This document shows, piece by piece, positions 1 through 10,300 of a stretch of 64,000 nucleotides of DNA. The position numbers and the translations under genes are program-made. The stretch covers positions 1 through 64,000 of the forward strand of contig JBBDMX010000090.1 in NCBI GenBank assembly GCA_040878035.1, written 5' to 3'. The stretch's first letter is position 1. Every line of letters begins with the position of its first letter. The notes under the pieces were generated by a model. The model saw only the letters and a program-made list of their open reading frames with translations, did not search any database and was not told where the DNA came from. Source of the stretch: JBBDMX01 sp040878035. GTDB taxonomy: Bacteria > Planctomycetota > Phycisphaerae > Phycisphaerales > Phycisphaeraceae.

Positions 1-302
1 CATGCCAAGTCAAGATAGCCCGGTCCGCAACTAGAGTAAAGTGCATAACCAGATGGCGCGGTTATACGGCCCCGCGCTGCCTCCCTCAAAGGGGAGGGGC
101 GGATTCAAACTCCCGCACATGCCGCCCGTCACCGTCCAAGACGTGCGCTTGTGCAGTGCGACCTGAGGTGGCGAGCTGGGTGTCGGGGCAGCTAGCCGTG
201 CACGACAGTGCCGCCGCCAGTGGTTAGTCGAAGGTTTCAGATGATTATGTTCGCCCGGGTGGCGCCGGTATCATGGGTGGATCACAGCAGGGGGCACCAA
301 TC
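1..302. other. Leading intergenic stretch, no gene recognised
   Basis: No convincing reading frame, tRNA or rRNA is visible here. A short GC-rich inverted motif (CCTCCC...GGGAGGGG, about 80-100) is the only structure seen. It may hold the promoter of the following lipoprotein gene, but no clear -35/-10 pair was found. Confidence 0.4.
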
Positions 303-1508
303 ATGCGAAACACACCGATCACTGGGCTGCTGCTGGCGGCGGCACTGGCGTGCGGTGTCGGCTGCGCATCGAAGACGGAGCGATTTTTTGCCGCGCTGGA
401 TCGAGGCGATGTTGCGACGGTTGAGGCGATGCTGCGGGATGATCCGGAGCTTGCCAAGTCTATCCACGACGGCGATCTCTATCGATCGCCGTTGCACCAT
501 GTGGCATTGCTGTCATGGAATCCCGATGCTCCGCGACTTGTGGAGCTGCTGCTGGCTAATGGCGCCGATCCTGAAGCGCCGGGCTTGGGAACGGCCATTG
601 GCGTGGCCCGCAAGGATCCCAGGATACTGGCGGCCCTGCTCAAAGGTCGAGTATCGCAGGGGACCCTGGACTGGAACTATGTCGCAGCGCAGATTCATCT
701 GGAGTGTGTTCTGCGGGGCGGTTGGGCTTATACGTCGCCCGCGCCGTACGTGACGGCCGCAGTGTCCTTTGCGCCGGTCGATGTGGCGCATCGGGCGCGG
801 CAAAGCATGCAACTGCTGCAACAGGCAGGCGCGGGCAGCAGTGGTCAGTGGCCGGCGAGTTTGCTCGAGATCGTGCGTCCTTCCGATGATCGGTGGCGCG
901 ATGCCAAGGACCCATCCTCGCGTGCACTGGTTGATTTCGAGCGACTATTCCTTGGCCTGACTGGTCATGCCGAGGTTTCGGCTTTTGTGGCACGAGCGGG
1001 AGTTGCGGCGTCCAGTTGTGTGACATTTGTTCGGTGGAATGTGTTCGACGACGATCCGAGGCCCAGCATATTCGTCATCGACCACAACCTGAAGCTGTTG
1101 CGAACAGGCACAACCAAGGGACTACACGGCTATCCGATCCACCTCGTGGAATTCCGCAGCAGCGATGCTCGGCTGCCGGCCGGGGCGCGCAATCGATGGC
1201 TGGCGGGCGTAGCAGTGACGGGGGAACTGTTCGCACAGCAGGACAAAACGGCAGACGCGCCGACCTTCCGGATCGGGTTACCACCGCCACCGAAGCCAGC
1301 GCTGATCCGCAATGATCGCCCCGTATCGTCCGGCGAAGAAGTGCAGCGGTATACGGAGCTTTATGTCACGCTGATCGACTGGTTTGACGACGAAGTGGAC
1401 CTACGCGCGTGGAACCTGCTGCCGGAGGAGTTGGAGGATGTGGAGTTTCGCGTGGTGGAGGATGCGCGGCAGCTTTTGTCGGCTTCGGCAGGCGTGCAAC
1501 GCGAGTAA
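303..1508 (+). CDS. Ankyrin-repeat-like lipoprotein
   Basis: Protein of 401 residues whose role is unknown. The start was set at 303 because it places a lipoprotein signal at the very N terminus: a hydrophobic stretch LLLAAALACGVGC with a lipobox Cys near residue 20. Residues 25-110 look like two or three degenerate ankyrin repeats (VATVEAMLRDDPEL, PLHHVAL, LVELLLANGADPEAPG), a fold used for protein binding. The remaining 290 residues match nothing I recognise. The gene stands alone, is followed by a good hairpin terminator and converges on uxaE. It is probably an envelope-anchored protein facing the periplasm. The ankyrin call is seen in the sequence; the location follows from the lipobox. 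Confidence 0.7.
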   Translation: MRNTPITGLLLAAALACGVGCASKTERFFAALDRGDVATVEAMLRDDPELAKSIHDGDLYRSPLHHVALLSWNPDAPRLVELLLANGADPEAPGLGTAIGVARKDPRILAALLKGRVSQGTLDWNYVAAQIHLECVLRGGWAYTSPAPYVTAAVSFAPVDVAHRARQSMQLLQQAGAGSSGQWPASLLEIVRPSDDRWRDAKDPSSRALVDFERLFLGLTGHAEVSAFVARAGVAASSCVTFVRWNVFDDDPRPSIFVIDHNLKLLRTGTTKGLHGYPIHLVEFRSSDARLPAGARNRWLAGVAVTGELFAQQDKTADAPTFRIGLPPPPKPALIRNDRPVSSGEEVQRYTELYVTLIDWFDDEVDLRAWNLLPEELEDVEFRVVEDARQLLSASAGVQRE

Positions 1509-1578
1509 CTGCGCGGGGGGAAATCTTCGATCCGGGTTGCAGAATGTGCAAGGGCACACGCGCTGTGGCGGAGTGGGT

Positions 1579-1606
1579 CCCAGCCGCCGGAGCGGCTGGG
1601 CTTTCT
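1579..1606 (+). terminator. Rho-independent-like terminator after the ankyrin lipoprotein
   Basis: Perfect 9-bp stem CCCAGCCGC/GCGGCTGGG with a CGGA tetraloop at 1579-1600, followed by CTTTCT. It lies 70 bp after the lipoprotein stop and just before the end of the convergent uxaE gene, so it may serve both strands. Confidence 0.65.
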
Positions 1607-1628
1607 GTACTGCGCCCATCGTTATCTG

Positions 1629-2909
1629 CTACATCCCCGCGCGCAGCGCCGCTAAGTGCCGGCCGAAGTGGTCGGCCAGGATTTTGCGGTAGGTGTCGGG
1701 GTGGGCGTCGATCAGGGCTTTGAGCTTGGGGCCCAGCGTGGGATCGGTGAGGGTGGAGCCGAAGGTGCAGTGCAGGACTTGTCGGCCGGGGTTGGACAGG
1801 CCCTTGCCCTTGCTTACGTCTGACCACAGGCCCAGGTACACCTGCTCCAACTCCAGGTTGTTAGGCACAGTCTTGGGTGCGGGCAGGCGCGCCACCTCGG
1901 CGCTGACGTGGTAGGTGGCCTTGTCGCGGTCGTAGTGCTGGCGGGCAAAGTCGATGATCTCGCGCAAGAGGGCCGGGTCGTGCCGGGCCGCGACGCGCAG
2001 GGCTTCGAGATAGCTGGTGCCGGCGGTCTTGACGTGGAAGAGGCCCTTGGTGATGCGGGCGAAGGACTCGTAGATGGATAGCTTGTCCGAGCCCGAGTGC
2101 AGGCTGAGCTTGTAAGGCCCGAGTTGGCGGGCGATGGCGGCGTGGCCCTTGAACGATTCCTCGAACGTCGCCAGGTCGCCTTTGTAATCGACGCCTTTCT
2201 CGAAATCACCGACGAAGCGCGGCGCCAGGCTCACCAGCTTCATGCCGTCCTTGAGGCACTGGTCGGCGATGATGTAGTGCTCCGCCAGCGTGGTCGGATG
2301 CGGGGTTTCATCGATGGACAGTTCGATCTCGAACTCCTGGCCGGCCTTGGCGGAGACCAGGGCGATGTAGGAGCCCAGGCTCGTGGCGTGGGTGATGGCC
2401 CGGCCATATTTCACTGCCGCCCGCTGCACGACTGTCTGGTCGAACTCCAGCGTCGCGCCGCCCTTGATCTTGATCGACTTGCCCTGGTACTGGTCGAGCC
2501 AGTCGATCTCGCTCTTGACCGCATCGAATTTGCGCTGAAGATCGTCGCCGCTCAAGCTGTCGGCGGTGGCGTCCACATGGTCGGACGGGTCGATGGTGAA
2601 GAAGACGAATCCCGCCGCGGAGGTGGCGTCCACATCCTGCTGCGTCTTGAGGTGGTCGGCATCGGCGCCCCAGGGCTCGGCAAAGCCGGCGTCACGGAGG
2701 GCATCGTTGGCGGCACTCACCACCTGCGCGGGCGTGCGCTGGGTGCGGGTCATCTCGCGGATGGATTGCTGGGCGAAGATGCCGCGGATCGCGCCGCCCT
2801 GGGCGCGCAGGGAATCGAGGTGGCCGGGTGTCGCGGTGCCTAGGCGGTCACCGAATCCGAAGCTGGGCGCCAGGCCCAATGGCATGGGTTTGGGAGTCAA
2901 GGTCAACAA
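1629..2909 (-). CDS. uxaE: Tagaturonate epimerase (UxaE family)
   Basis: Protein of 426 residues resembling the tagaturonate/fructuronate epimerase family, which converts D-tagaturonate to D-fructuronate in galacturonate catabolism as an alternative to the UxaB/UxaA route. Family-like stretches are FFTIDPSDHVDAT (about residue 105), the Lys-rich KSIKIKGG segment, FEIELSIDETPHPTT, KLVSLAPRFVGDFEKGVDYKGD and KLSLHSGSDKLSIY, which carry the acidic and His residues expected of this metal-dependent TIM barrel. No ATG lies close to the ribosome site AAAGGAG, so translation probably begins at a TTG at 2909 or 2906; the first ATG is at 2885. No other uronate gene is adjacent, so the gene may be part of a dispersed pectin-sugar pathway. 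Confidence 0.8.
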   Translation of the reverse strand: MLTLTPKPMPLGLAPSFGFGDRLGTATPGHLDSLRAQGGAIRGIFAQQSIREMTRTQRTPAQVVSAANDALRDAGFAEPWGADADHLKTQQDVDATSAAGFVFFTIDPSDHVDATADSLSGDDLQRKFDAVKSEIDWLDQYQGKSIKIKGGATLEFDQTVVQRAAVKYGRAITHATSLGSYIALVSAKAGQEFEIELSIDETPHPTTLAEHYIIADQCLKDGMKLVSLAPRFVGDFEKGVDYKGDLATFEESFKGHAAIARQLGPYKLSLHSGSDKLSIYESFARITKGLFHVKTAGTSYLEALRVAARHDPALLREIIDFARQHYDRDKATYHVSAEVARLPAPKTVPNNLELEQVYLGLWSDVSKGKGLSNPGRQVLHCTFGSTLTDPTLGPKLKALIDAHPDTYRKILADHFGRHLAALRAGM

Positions 2910-2983
2910 TCTCCTTTGCGGGGTAGAACCGTCGAGTGGAAAACGCTAACCGGCTTTTGAGGTAAGGTCAAAATGCGACTGAT

Positions 2984-3017
2984 CCCCGGCAAGCCCCGAA
3001 GACGGGGCATGCCGGGG
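2984..3017. repeat. GC-rich extragenic hairpin, CCGGCAAGCCCCG family
   Basis: Imperfect palindrome with 15-bp arms (one mismatch) around a 4-nt loop, in the gap between divergent uxaE and the DUF6785 gene. Related CAAGCCCC/GCATGCCCCG hairpins occur near 20631 and 33078, so it belongs to a small dispersed hairpin family. Confidence 0.6.
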
Positions 3018-3064
3018 CATGGTGAATATTTGAAGCGAGTCCGCTGTTATCATCCCGGTCCTTC

Positions 3065-5467
3065 ATGACTCTGCGTGCCATCATTCTTGGCCTGTTGGTT
3101 GGACTGGCGATCTCCGCGTATGCCTACTTCAACGATGCGGTGGCGGCACAGACGATGCTCATCGGCAGCTTCCTGCCGATCTCAGTGTTCGGCGGCGCGC
3201 TGGTCATCGTGATGCTGGTGAATCCGGCCCTGGGCGTGCTGGGGCCGCGCTGGCCTTTGCGCCCCGGTGAGGTGGCGGTCTTGATCGCCATCGCCCTGGC
3301 GGCTTGCTCGATCCCCGGCGCCAACTTCTGCCGGTACCTGGTCACCGTCACCGCCATGCCCGCGCAGTTGGCGCACACGCGCAACGCCTGGCAGGCGCAG
3401 CAGGTGATGAGCTACCTGCCCGGAGGCTCGAGCGAGCTGGCGGTGGGACAAGTGCGCGACTGGCGGGCGCTGGCGGTACGGGTGATGGCCGCCAGGGACG
3501 AGCCGGCGCCGTCGCCGGTCGGGCAGCTCTGGCATCGCGCCTCGCCGGTCGAACGTCAACGCTGGACCGCCGCCGCCGAGAGCACCCGGCTCACGCCTCA
3601 ACAGGTCAATGCCCTGTCGCAGGCAGTCAACCGCGCACTGGGCGATCCCGCATTTGGCGTTGACGAAGCCAAGGCGCCAGCGTTGACTGAGGCCACGACC
3701 CAGGCAGCCACATCGCCGGGGCAGATCATCGCCGCCAATCGCCGGGCGCTGGACCATGCGTTGCCCGACCTGTTGGTGCCTCCACCGCCGGGCCGGCATG
3801 CCCTGGTGACCGGCGGCCGCGCCGATGCGCAGGTGATCGGTCCGCTGATCCTGGGCCGCGACACCCAGAGCGTGCTGCCAGTGGGCAACGTGCCCTGGCG
3901 CCGCTGGCTGCCCACCATCGCCTTGTGGCTGGGCGTCATCCTGTGCCTCTCGGCCGCGGTGTTGTGCATGTCGCTGATCGTCCATCCCCAGTGGTCGCAG
4001 CGTGAGCTACTTCAATACCCGATCGCCAAGTTCGTCGAACTCATCAGCGCCCGCGACGCGGGCACTGTTCTGCCCAATGTGGCCCGCTCGCGGCTGTTCT
4101 GGTTGGCGCTTGCCGCGGTGCTGGCGGTGCACTTGCTCAACGGCCTGCACGCCTGGTTCCCGATGGTGCCCCAGGTTTATCTTCAGTTCGATTTCACCCC
4201 GCTCAACGACTACTTTCCCAACGCCAGCCGCGTGCCGCAGGCTTACACGCTCTTTCGCCCGCGCATCTTCATCGCCATGGTCGCCTTCGCCTTCATGCTC
4301 AATCAGTCGGTGTCGTTCACCATGGGCGTCAGCCACGTGCTCTACCTGATGTTCGGCGCCATGATGCTCTCGTATGGCGCCCCCGTCGAGTACGACCGGT
4401 TCTCGCCCAACAAGATGAACCTGATCCGGCTGGGCGCGTTTCTCGGCGCGGCGATGATCATGCTTTACACTGGCCGGCGCTACTACGCCAACGTCGCGCT
4501 GTCGGCGCTGGGCGGCCGGCGGCACAGCGATACGCCCCACTGGAGTGTCGCTGCCGCGCGATGTATTCCTCCATTGCTGGTGATCGCCATTGGCTTGCTC
4601 ATGAGCGCGGGCATGTCGGTGCTGATGGCGTGCGTGCTGGTAACCTTGTGCCTGTTGATCTGGCTGGTGCTGGCGCGGATGGTGGCCGAGACGGGCATGG
4701 TGCTGATCTCGGGGCCGTTCCTGCCGCTGGGCGTCCTGCCGGCGCTGGTCGGGTACGCCGCCCTGGGACCGACGCAGATCATCATGCTGGGTGTCGCCGG
4801 CGTGCTGCTGCTGGTGGACCCGCGCGAAGCGTTGATGCCGTACCTGGTCAATGGCCTCCAGATGGGCGGCCAGACGGGTACGCGACCCCAGCGGCTGGCA
4901 ATCATCCTGCTGGTGATGGTGGTGGTCGGCGGAATCGTGGCGGTCGTGGTGACCCTGACGCTCCAGTATGAGCACGGCGTGAACCATCGCGACACCTATG
5001 CCACGTTGACGGTGCCGGCGGCGCCCTTTAACGAGGCCGCCCGCGCCGCGTCACGACTGACCGCCGCCGGCGACTTATCCGCATCGGTGGCCATGAACGA
5101 CTGGCAACGCCTTGCCGCCATCGAGCCCCAGCCGGCGGCGCTGAGCTGGTTGGGCATCGGGCTGGCGGCGATCCTGGCGCTGGGCATCACCCGCCTGCGC
5201 TGGGCCTGGTGGCCGCTGCATCCCGTGGTTTTCCTGGTCTGGGGCACCTGGGCCATGGGGCAACTGAGTGTTTCCTTCTTCCTGGGTTGGGCCCTCAAGG
5301 CGGCCGTCGTCGCCTGCACCGGCTCACGCGGTTATCGCATGGCCCTGCCCTTCATGGTCGGCGCCATCGCTGGCGAACTGACCGGCGGGCTGTTCTGGAT
5401 GATCGTCGGCGCGGCCTATCAACTGCGCACCGGCCTGGCGCCGGTGCAGTATTCGATACTGCCGTGA
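3065..5467 (+). CDS. DUF6785/DUF6784-family polytopic membrane protein (OPT-like)
   Basis: Protein of 800 residues with about 12-14 hydrophobic segments, two near the N terminus, a soluble loop at about residues 110-270, and the rest spread to the C terminus. The stretch HPQWSQRELLQYPIAKFVE after a membrane helix, and FSPNKMNLIRLGAFLGA later, match the large integral membrane proteins common in planctomycetes and Verrucomicrobia (DUF6785/DUF6784), which look distantly related to oligopeptide transporters. Substrate and direction are unknown. The gene is single and converges on hpnR, with a shared hairpin between them. The family assignment is from memory of these motifs; transport function is inference. 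Confidence 0.65.
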   Translation: MTLRAIILGLLVGLAISAYAYFNDAVAAQTMLIGSFLPISVFGGALVIVMLVNPALGVLGPRWPLRPGEVAVLIAIALAACSIPGANFCRYLVTVTAMPAQLAHTRNAWQAQQVMSYLPGGSSELAVGQVRDWRALAVRVMAARDEPAPSPVGQLWHRASPVERQRWTAAAESTRLTPQQVNALSQAVNRALGDPAFGVDEAKAPALTEATTQAATSPGQIIAANRRALDHALPDLLVPPPPGRHALVTGGRADAQVIGPLILGRDTQSVLPVGNVPWRRWLPTIALWLGVILCLSAAVLCMSLIVHPQWSQRELLQYPIAKFVELISARDAGTVLPNVARSRLFWLALAAVLAVHLLNGLHAWFPMVPQVYLQFDFTPLNDYFPNASRVPQAYTLFRPRIFIAMVAFAFMLNQSVSFTMGVSHVLYLMFGAMMLSYGAPVEYDRFSPNKMNLIRLGAFLGAAMIMLYTGRRYYANVALSALGGRRHSDTPHWSVAAARCIPPLLVIAIGLLMSAGMSVLMACVLVTLCLLIWLVLARMVAETGMVLISGPFLPLGVLPALVGYAALGPTQIIMLGVAGVLLLVDPREALMPYLVNGLQMGGQTGTRPQRLAIILLVMVVVGGIVAVVVTLTLQYEHGVNHRDTYATLTVPAAPFNEAARAASRLTAAGDLSASVAMNDWQRLAAIEPQPAALSWLGIGLAAILALGITRLRWAWWPLHPVVFLVWGTWAMGQLSVSFFLGWALKAAVVACTGSRGYRMALPFMVGAIAGELTGGLFWMIVGAAYQLRTGLAPVQYSILP

Positions 5468-5482
5468 GTGCCACGCGGGATC

Positions 5483-5508
5483 GGCAGCCCCGCTTAAGCG
5501 GGGGTGCC
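5483..5508. terminator. Bidirectional hairpin between convergent genes
   Basis: GGCAGCCCCGCTTAAGCGGG plus GGTGCC forms a nearly perfect palindrome. The stop codon TAA of hpnR lies inside it. A very similar hairpin (AGCCCCGCTTATAAGCGGGG) sits after the second glycosidase gene at 36724, so this is a recurring 3' element. It lacks a clear U-tract. Confidence 0.55.
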
Positions 5509-6999
5509 CGCCGTCGCCGCGACGGTCAGCGGCACGTGCACGAACAGGTCCTTGCCCAGCGTCGGGTGCGCCCCCTTCGGCGCCGGCGGCCGCATCGCGT
5601 AACGCACCGGCTGCTCGTGCTCCCGCGCCTGCCGGGCCGGGTTGTACACCGAGTTGAACTTCCACAGCATGCGCACGAAGTTGGTCTGCCCGTGCAGCAG
5701 GTGTTTGGCCGCCAACCAAGCCGCGCCCTTCATCGCCCTCCAGCCAAGGTGCTTGCGGTTGAGCACCGATTGCGTCTTGACCAGTTCCTCATAGAAGCGC
5801 AGCAGCGGCAGCGTCGTAGGCAATACCGCGTGTTGCACGTCGAACAGGCGATAGTCCAGCGTGGTGAGCTTGCGTGACTCGGTGTGCCAGATCTCCGTGC
5901 CGGGGTAGGGCGTCTGCACTGTCACGTGCACGATCTCAGGCACCTTCATGGCCCACTCGCGCAGATGCTCGAACCGCTTTTCATCCCATGCCGGGTCGGC
6001 GATGATGTTGATCGCCACCTCGATGCCCAGCTTGCGGGCGACTTCCAGGGCCTTGAAATTGGTATTGGGCGTGGAGCGTTTGCGAAACGCGCGCAGACCT
6101 TCTTCATCCAGCGCCTCGATGCCCAGGAACATGTACTGGAGCCCCAGCCTGGCCCAGCGCTCAAACACCTCCTGGTTGCGCAGCAGCACGTCGGCGCGGG
6201 TCTCCAGGTAATACTGCTTGCGGATGCCCGCCTTCTCGATGGCCTCGGCGATCTCCATGCCGTGCTCGGGCTTGATGAAGGCCACGTCGTCGACGATGAA
6301 GACGTTGGGCTCGCGCACGGCCTTGAGATCCTCGACGGCGGCGGGCGTCGAGACCTTGCGATAGCTGCGGCCATAGAACGTCCAGGCGCTGCAGAACGAG
6401 CAATCCCAAGGGCAGCCGCGGGTGAACTCGATCGACGCTGAGGGATCCATGTGCCCGATGAAGTATTTGTGACGTTTGCGTGACAGGTCGCGTGCCGGCG
6501 GATAGAGGTCCAGGTCGTCCACCAGCTTGGGCTGCGGGCCGGCGCCGTCGCGGGTCAGCACCCCGGCGATGCGCCGCAGCGCTCCGTTGCCCTCGCGCGA
6601 AGCATCGACCACCTGCGGCGCCGCCTCCTCGCCTTCGCCGCGAATGATGCAGTCGATGGCCCCGTCGCCGTGCTCGAGCACCTCGTCGGCGACGAAGGAG
6701 ACGCTGTGTCCGCCGGCGAAGATGAAGCACTCGGGCAGCATGGCCTTGGCGGCCTTGGCCAGGTCCAGAGCCTCGGGTATGTTGGCCAGATAGTTGAGAG
6801 AGAAGCCGATGACATCGGGCCGCCAGGCGGCCAGTTCGGCCAAGTAATCCTCGTGGCGGAAGATCTGAAGATCGAGCATCCGCACCTCGTGCCCCGCCCG
6901 CCGCACCGCCGTACCCACCCGTTCGAGCCCCAGCGGCTCCAATCGCAGGTAGATTTCCGAATACATCAACGCGCTGGGATGCACCAGGTAGACCTTCAT
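5494..6999 (-). CDS. hpnR: Hopanoid C-3 methylase, B12-binding radical SAM enzyme
   Basis: Protein of 501 residues closely matching HpnR as I remember it. The family uses S-adenosylmethionine and cobalamin to methylate hopanoids at C-3. The N-terminal cobalamin-binding Rossmann domain (about 1-140) contains MKVYLVHPSALMYSEIYLRL and the strand IFAGGHSVSF. The radical SAM cluster motif is CPWDCSFC with Cys 196, 200 and 203, preceded by SIEFTRG. Downstream come FIVDDVAFIKPEHG, KQYYLETRADVLLRN and YMFLGIEALDEEGL, also as in HpnR. The ATG at 6999 has GGAG eight bases upstream. No squalene-hopene cyclase or other hpn gene is in this window. Other B12 radical SAM families are possible but fit less well. 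Confidence 0.85.
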   Translation of the reverse strand: MKVYLVHPSALMYSEIYLRLEPLGLERVGTAVRRAGHEVRMLDLQIFRHEDYLAELAAWRPDVIGFSLNYLANIPEALDLAKAAKAMLPECFIFAGGHSVSFVADEVLEHGDGAIDCIIRGEGEEAAPQVVDASREGNGALRRIAGVLTRDGAGPQPKLVDDLDLYPPARDLSRKRHKYFIGHMDPSASIEFTRGCPWDCSFCSAWTFYGRSYRKVSTPAAVEDLKAVREPNVFIVDDVAFIKPEHGMEIAEAIEKAGIRKQYYLETRADVLLRNQEVFERWARLGLQYMFLGIEALDEEGLRAFRKRSTPNTNFKALEVARKLGIEVAINIIADPAWDEKRFEHLREWAMKVPEIVHVTVQTPYPGTEIWHTESRKLTTLDYRLFDVQHAVLPTTLPLLRFYEELVKTQSVLNRKHLGWRAMKGAAWLAAKHLLHGQTNFVRMLWKFNSVYNPARQAREHEQPVRYAMRPPAPKGAHPTLGKDLFVHVPLTVAATAGTPA

Positions 7000-7349
7000 G
7001 AAATGCGCTCCGTTTCAGGACGAGTTGCGCGGGCGGCTCCCCCCTCGGAATCCTCCCCTGATCCCCAGAGGAATGGTGGCCGCTGCTGGCGTACTGTAGC
7101 GCCGGAATGGTGCGGGGCGTATCAGGAATAATCCGATGCTTCACGATTCTTGCGATAACAGTCCGGCGGAGGGCAGGCCAAGCCGGAGCCGGACCTGAGT
7201 CCCTTTGGGTGGGCGAAGGTCCCGGATTTCCAGCGCTCCGCGGGAAAGCTTGGTGGCAATCATCGTTTCCTGGTGCCCACCATTGTCGTAGGGCCAACCC
7301 TATGATTGGGTGAGATTCGCTTGATTTACTTGGACAAAGGGCTGCCACG
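7000..7349. other. Divergent promoter region of hpnR and the AsmA-like gene
   Basis: About 350 bp between divergent start codons. No reading frame looks coding and no strong palindrome or repeat was found. It must carry the promoters of both neighbours, but I could not pick -35/-10 boxes with confidence. Confidence 0.35.
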
Positions 7350-10300
7350 ATGACTCAGAATTCCACTGGTGCTAAGCCTGATGCCGCGTCAAATCCGCCT
7401 GCCGGCGAGGCGCCGCCGCGAAAGAGGCGGTGGCTCAGGCGCACGCTCATCGGTCTTGGCGTGCTTGTCGTGGTGTTGCTTGTGCTGGTGTTGTTGGCGC
7501 CGACGCTGCTTTCCACCGGGCCGGGCAATCGCTTTCTACTGGGCTTTGTCAACGGCGCCATTCCCGGGCGCATGGAGGCCGACCGCATCAGCCTGGCGTG
7601 GTTCGGCGGTCAGCACGTCGCCGGCCTGCGACTCTACGACCCGCAGGATCAGCTCGTCAGCGAGATCGCCTCGATCGATCTGCCCGACTACCCGCTCACC
7701 CGCGCCATCGGCGGCGGCACGAACCTCGGCCATGTCACCATCGTCAACAAGGCGACCTACATCGTGCGCGATGAGCAGGGGCAGACCAACCTGATGGCGG
7801 CGCTGAGCAAGCCGGGAAGTCGCCCGGCCAAGCCGGCTGGTCCCGCTGCCGGCAAGTCCACCTTGCCGGCCGACCTGCACGCCATCCTCAGCATCTCCGG
7901 CGGCGACGTGACGCTGACCACGCCGGGGGTCGAGCCGATCCGCCTGCACGACCTGGCGATTGCCGCCGACGTGCCCGACCCGACACGGATCAGTGCGAGT
8001 ATCAAGGCCGCCGCGACCCAGGCGACGCAGACCGGCCGCATCGACGGCAAGGTCACGCTGGTGGACCTGTTCGACAAGCAGGGCGTGATGCGGACGGCGG
8101 CGATGAACGTGGACGCCGACGCCAAAATCACCGGCCTGCCCACCGCTGTCGCCGATGCCTTGGCCAACGCCGGCGGCCAGATCAATGGGCTCATCGGCCC
8201 AACCCTCAACGGGCAGTTAAACGCCAAAGGCAAGCTCGACCGGCTCAACGCCACGCTGACCGCCGACTCACGCTACCTGAACGCAAAGCTGGGCATCGTA
8301 TCCACCGACCAGGGCATCACCGCGACGGAAGACTCGCGTTATGAGCTGAAGGTCGAGCAGGCTAACTGGCAGGCCTTCGCCAGTGCCGGAAATCAGACGG
8401 GAGCCGTGCCGGAACCTATCGCGACCTTGGTGCAGCCCTTCACGCTCACCGGCACAATCAAGCAGTTCTCGTTGCCGCGGGGACCTAACGGCATTGACCT
8501 GCGCGGTGCCGTGGCGCTGATCGAAAACAAGATCGGCGACATCGCACTGGACACCGCCAAGGCCGGCCGAGTCGCGCTGCACAATGCATCGGCGACCGTG
8601 ACGCTCGACGGCAAGGCCGAGACGTTGGTGGTCGATGTGCACGCCGTCGGCGAGCAAGGCGGGCAACGCGGCCCGATTACATTTAATCTGACCGCCAGTG
8701 GTTTTGCCGACGAGAAGGGCGCCTTCGATCGCGCGGCCACAGCGCTCAAGGCCGAGGGATCGATTCAGCAATTCCCGTTGGCGGTGATCGATGAACTGGC
8801 GCAACTCAAGGGTCTGGTGACCACGGTCGTCGGCCCCGACCTGGGCGCTTCGCTGGACTTCACCATGCCTGCCGGTTCGCTGGCGGCCAAGCACGATCAG
8901 ACCCAGGCGGTGGCCGGCAAGCTGGAGGTGAACGTCCAGTCACGCAATCTCAACGGCAAGTTGACCGGCAACGTGCGCGACGGCCGTTTGACGCTCGAGC
9001 CGAGCAGCATGACATTACAGCTCGATCCGCAGTCCGTCGCGATGCTGCGCGATCGCTATGGCGGGCAGGCGGTGTTGCTCGCAGGGCTGAGCCTGGAACA
9101 GCCCGCGACACTGACGCTCAAGATCGACAAGCTTGATGCCCCGCTCGGCGGCGCCGGCGCGCTGGCGGCCGCGGTGCAGATCAACACCGCCTTTGCGGTT
9201 AAGCGCGGCGATGGCACGCGCGTCAAGGCCGGTGGCCTGGCCATTCAACTGGACGATCTTTCGATCCCGCAAGGCGAGGGCGGCTGGCGTGCGGCGACAT
9301 TCAACGCGAGCATGACGCTGAGCAACGTGACCTTTGCCGATGACCCGCGCGTCAACGACATGGCGATTCGCTCGCTAGCGCTCAAGGCCCCCAAGGCCAG
9401 GCTTGATAAGCCCATCGAGTTCGAACTGGCCGGTGATCTGACGACTGCCGGCAAACCCGGCACGCTTACCGGCGGCGGCCGGATCATCAACTCAGTGCCG
9501 GCTGAGCCAGATCAGACACTGGCGTATGACGTGACGCTGGAAGCCAAGGTGCTGCCCGTGGGCCTGGTCGATCTAATCATCGGCCAGGAGGGCAAGCTCG
9601 CCGCACTGCATCCGACCACGGTGGACACCGCCAAGCTCACCGCCAGCAACGCCAACCAGGGCCGCATCGACTTTGCGCTGACCGCCAAGTCGGACCGGCT
9701 GGATGCCGACCTGGCGGGGAACTACAAGGCCGGCGACCTGATGATGCTCAAGCGCGATTCGTATGCCCAGGTGACGCTTGCACCGGCGGACTTCGCCCAA
9801 CTAATCGAGACATTCACGGCCAAGCCCGAAGCGGCCCCGGCAGCCAATGCCACGGAGACGACCGGCGTAACCGACCTGTCGTTGGATCGCCCGGCCCAGG
9901 TCCGGTTCGCTGCGCGCGATTTGCAGTTGGCCTTTCTATCAGCGGCACCGGCGGCACCCGCGGCACCAGCGGCACCGGCGGCTCCGGGGACTCCGGGGGC
10001 TCCGGCGGCTCCGGGGGCCACGCTCGCCGACACGCAGACCGCAGCGCCGCCGATGCGCATCGACCCGGAGCGTTCACATCTGCATCTGACCTTGTCAAGC
10101 CCCGCCATGGCCCTGCGCTCCGCCAGGCAAAACCAGGCCGCGCAATTGAACAACGTCCAAGTCATTGTCACCTCGCAGGACCTGCGGCAGAAGACGCAGG
10201 TGACCGCCAAGGCCGACTACACCGTGCAAAGCGCCACCGCCCCCGCGGCAACCGGCACCGCGCAGGCAACGCCTCAAGCAACCACAGGCCAAGGCAAGCT

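Noticed and set aside
9942..10023. Tandem repeat locus in the AsmA-like gene
   Set aside because: The GCACCGGCG/GCTCCGGGG repeats encode an Ala/Pro/Gly linker in frame and need no other explanation.
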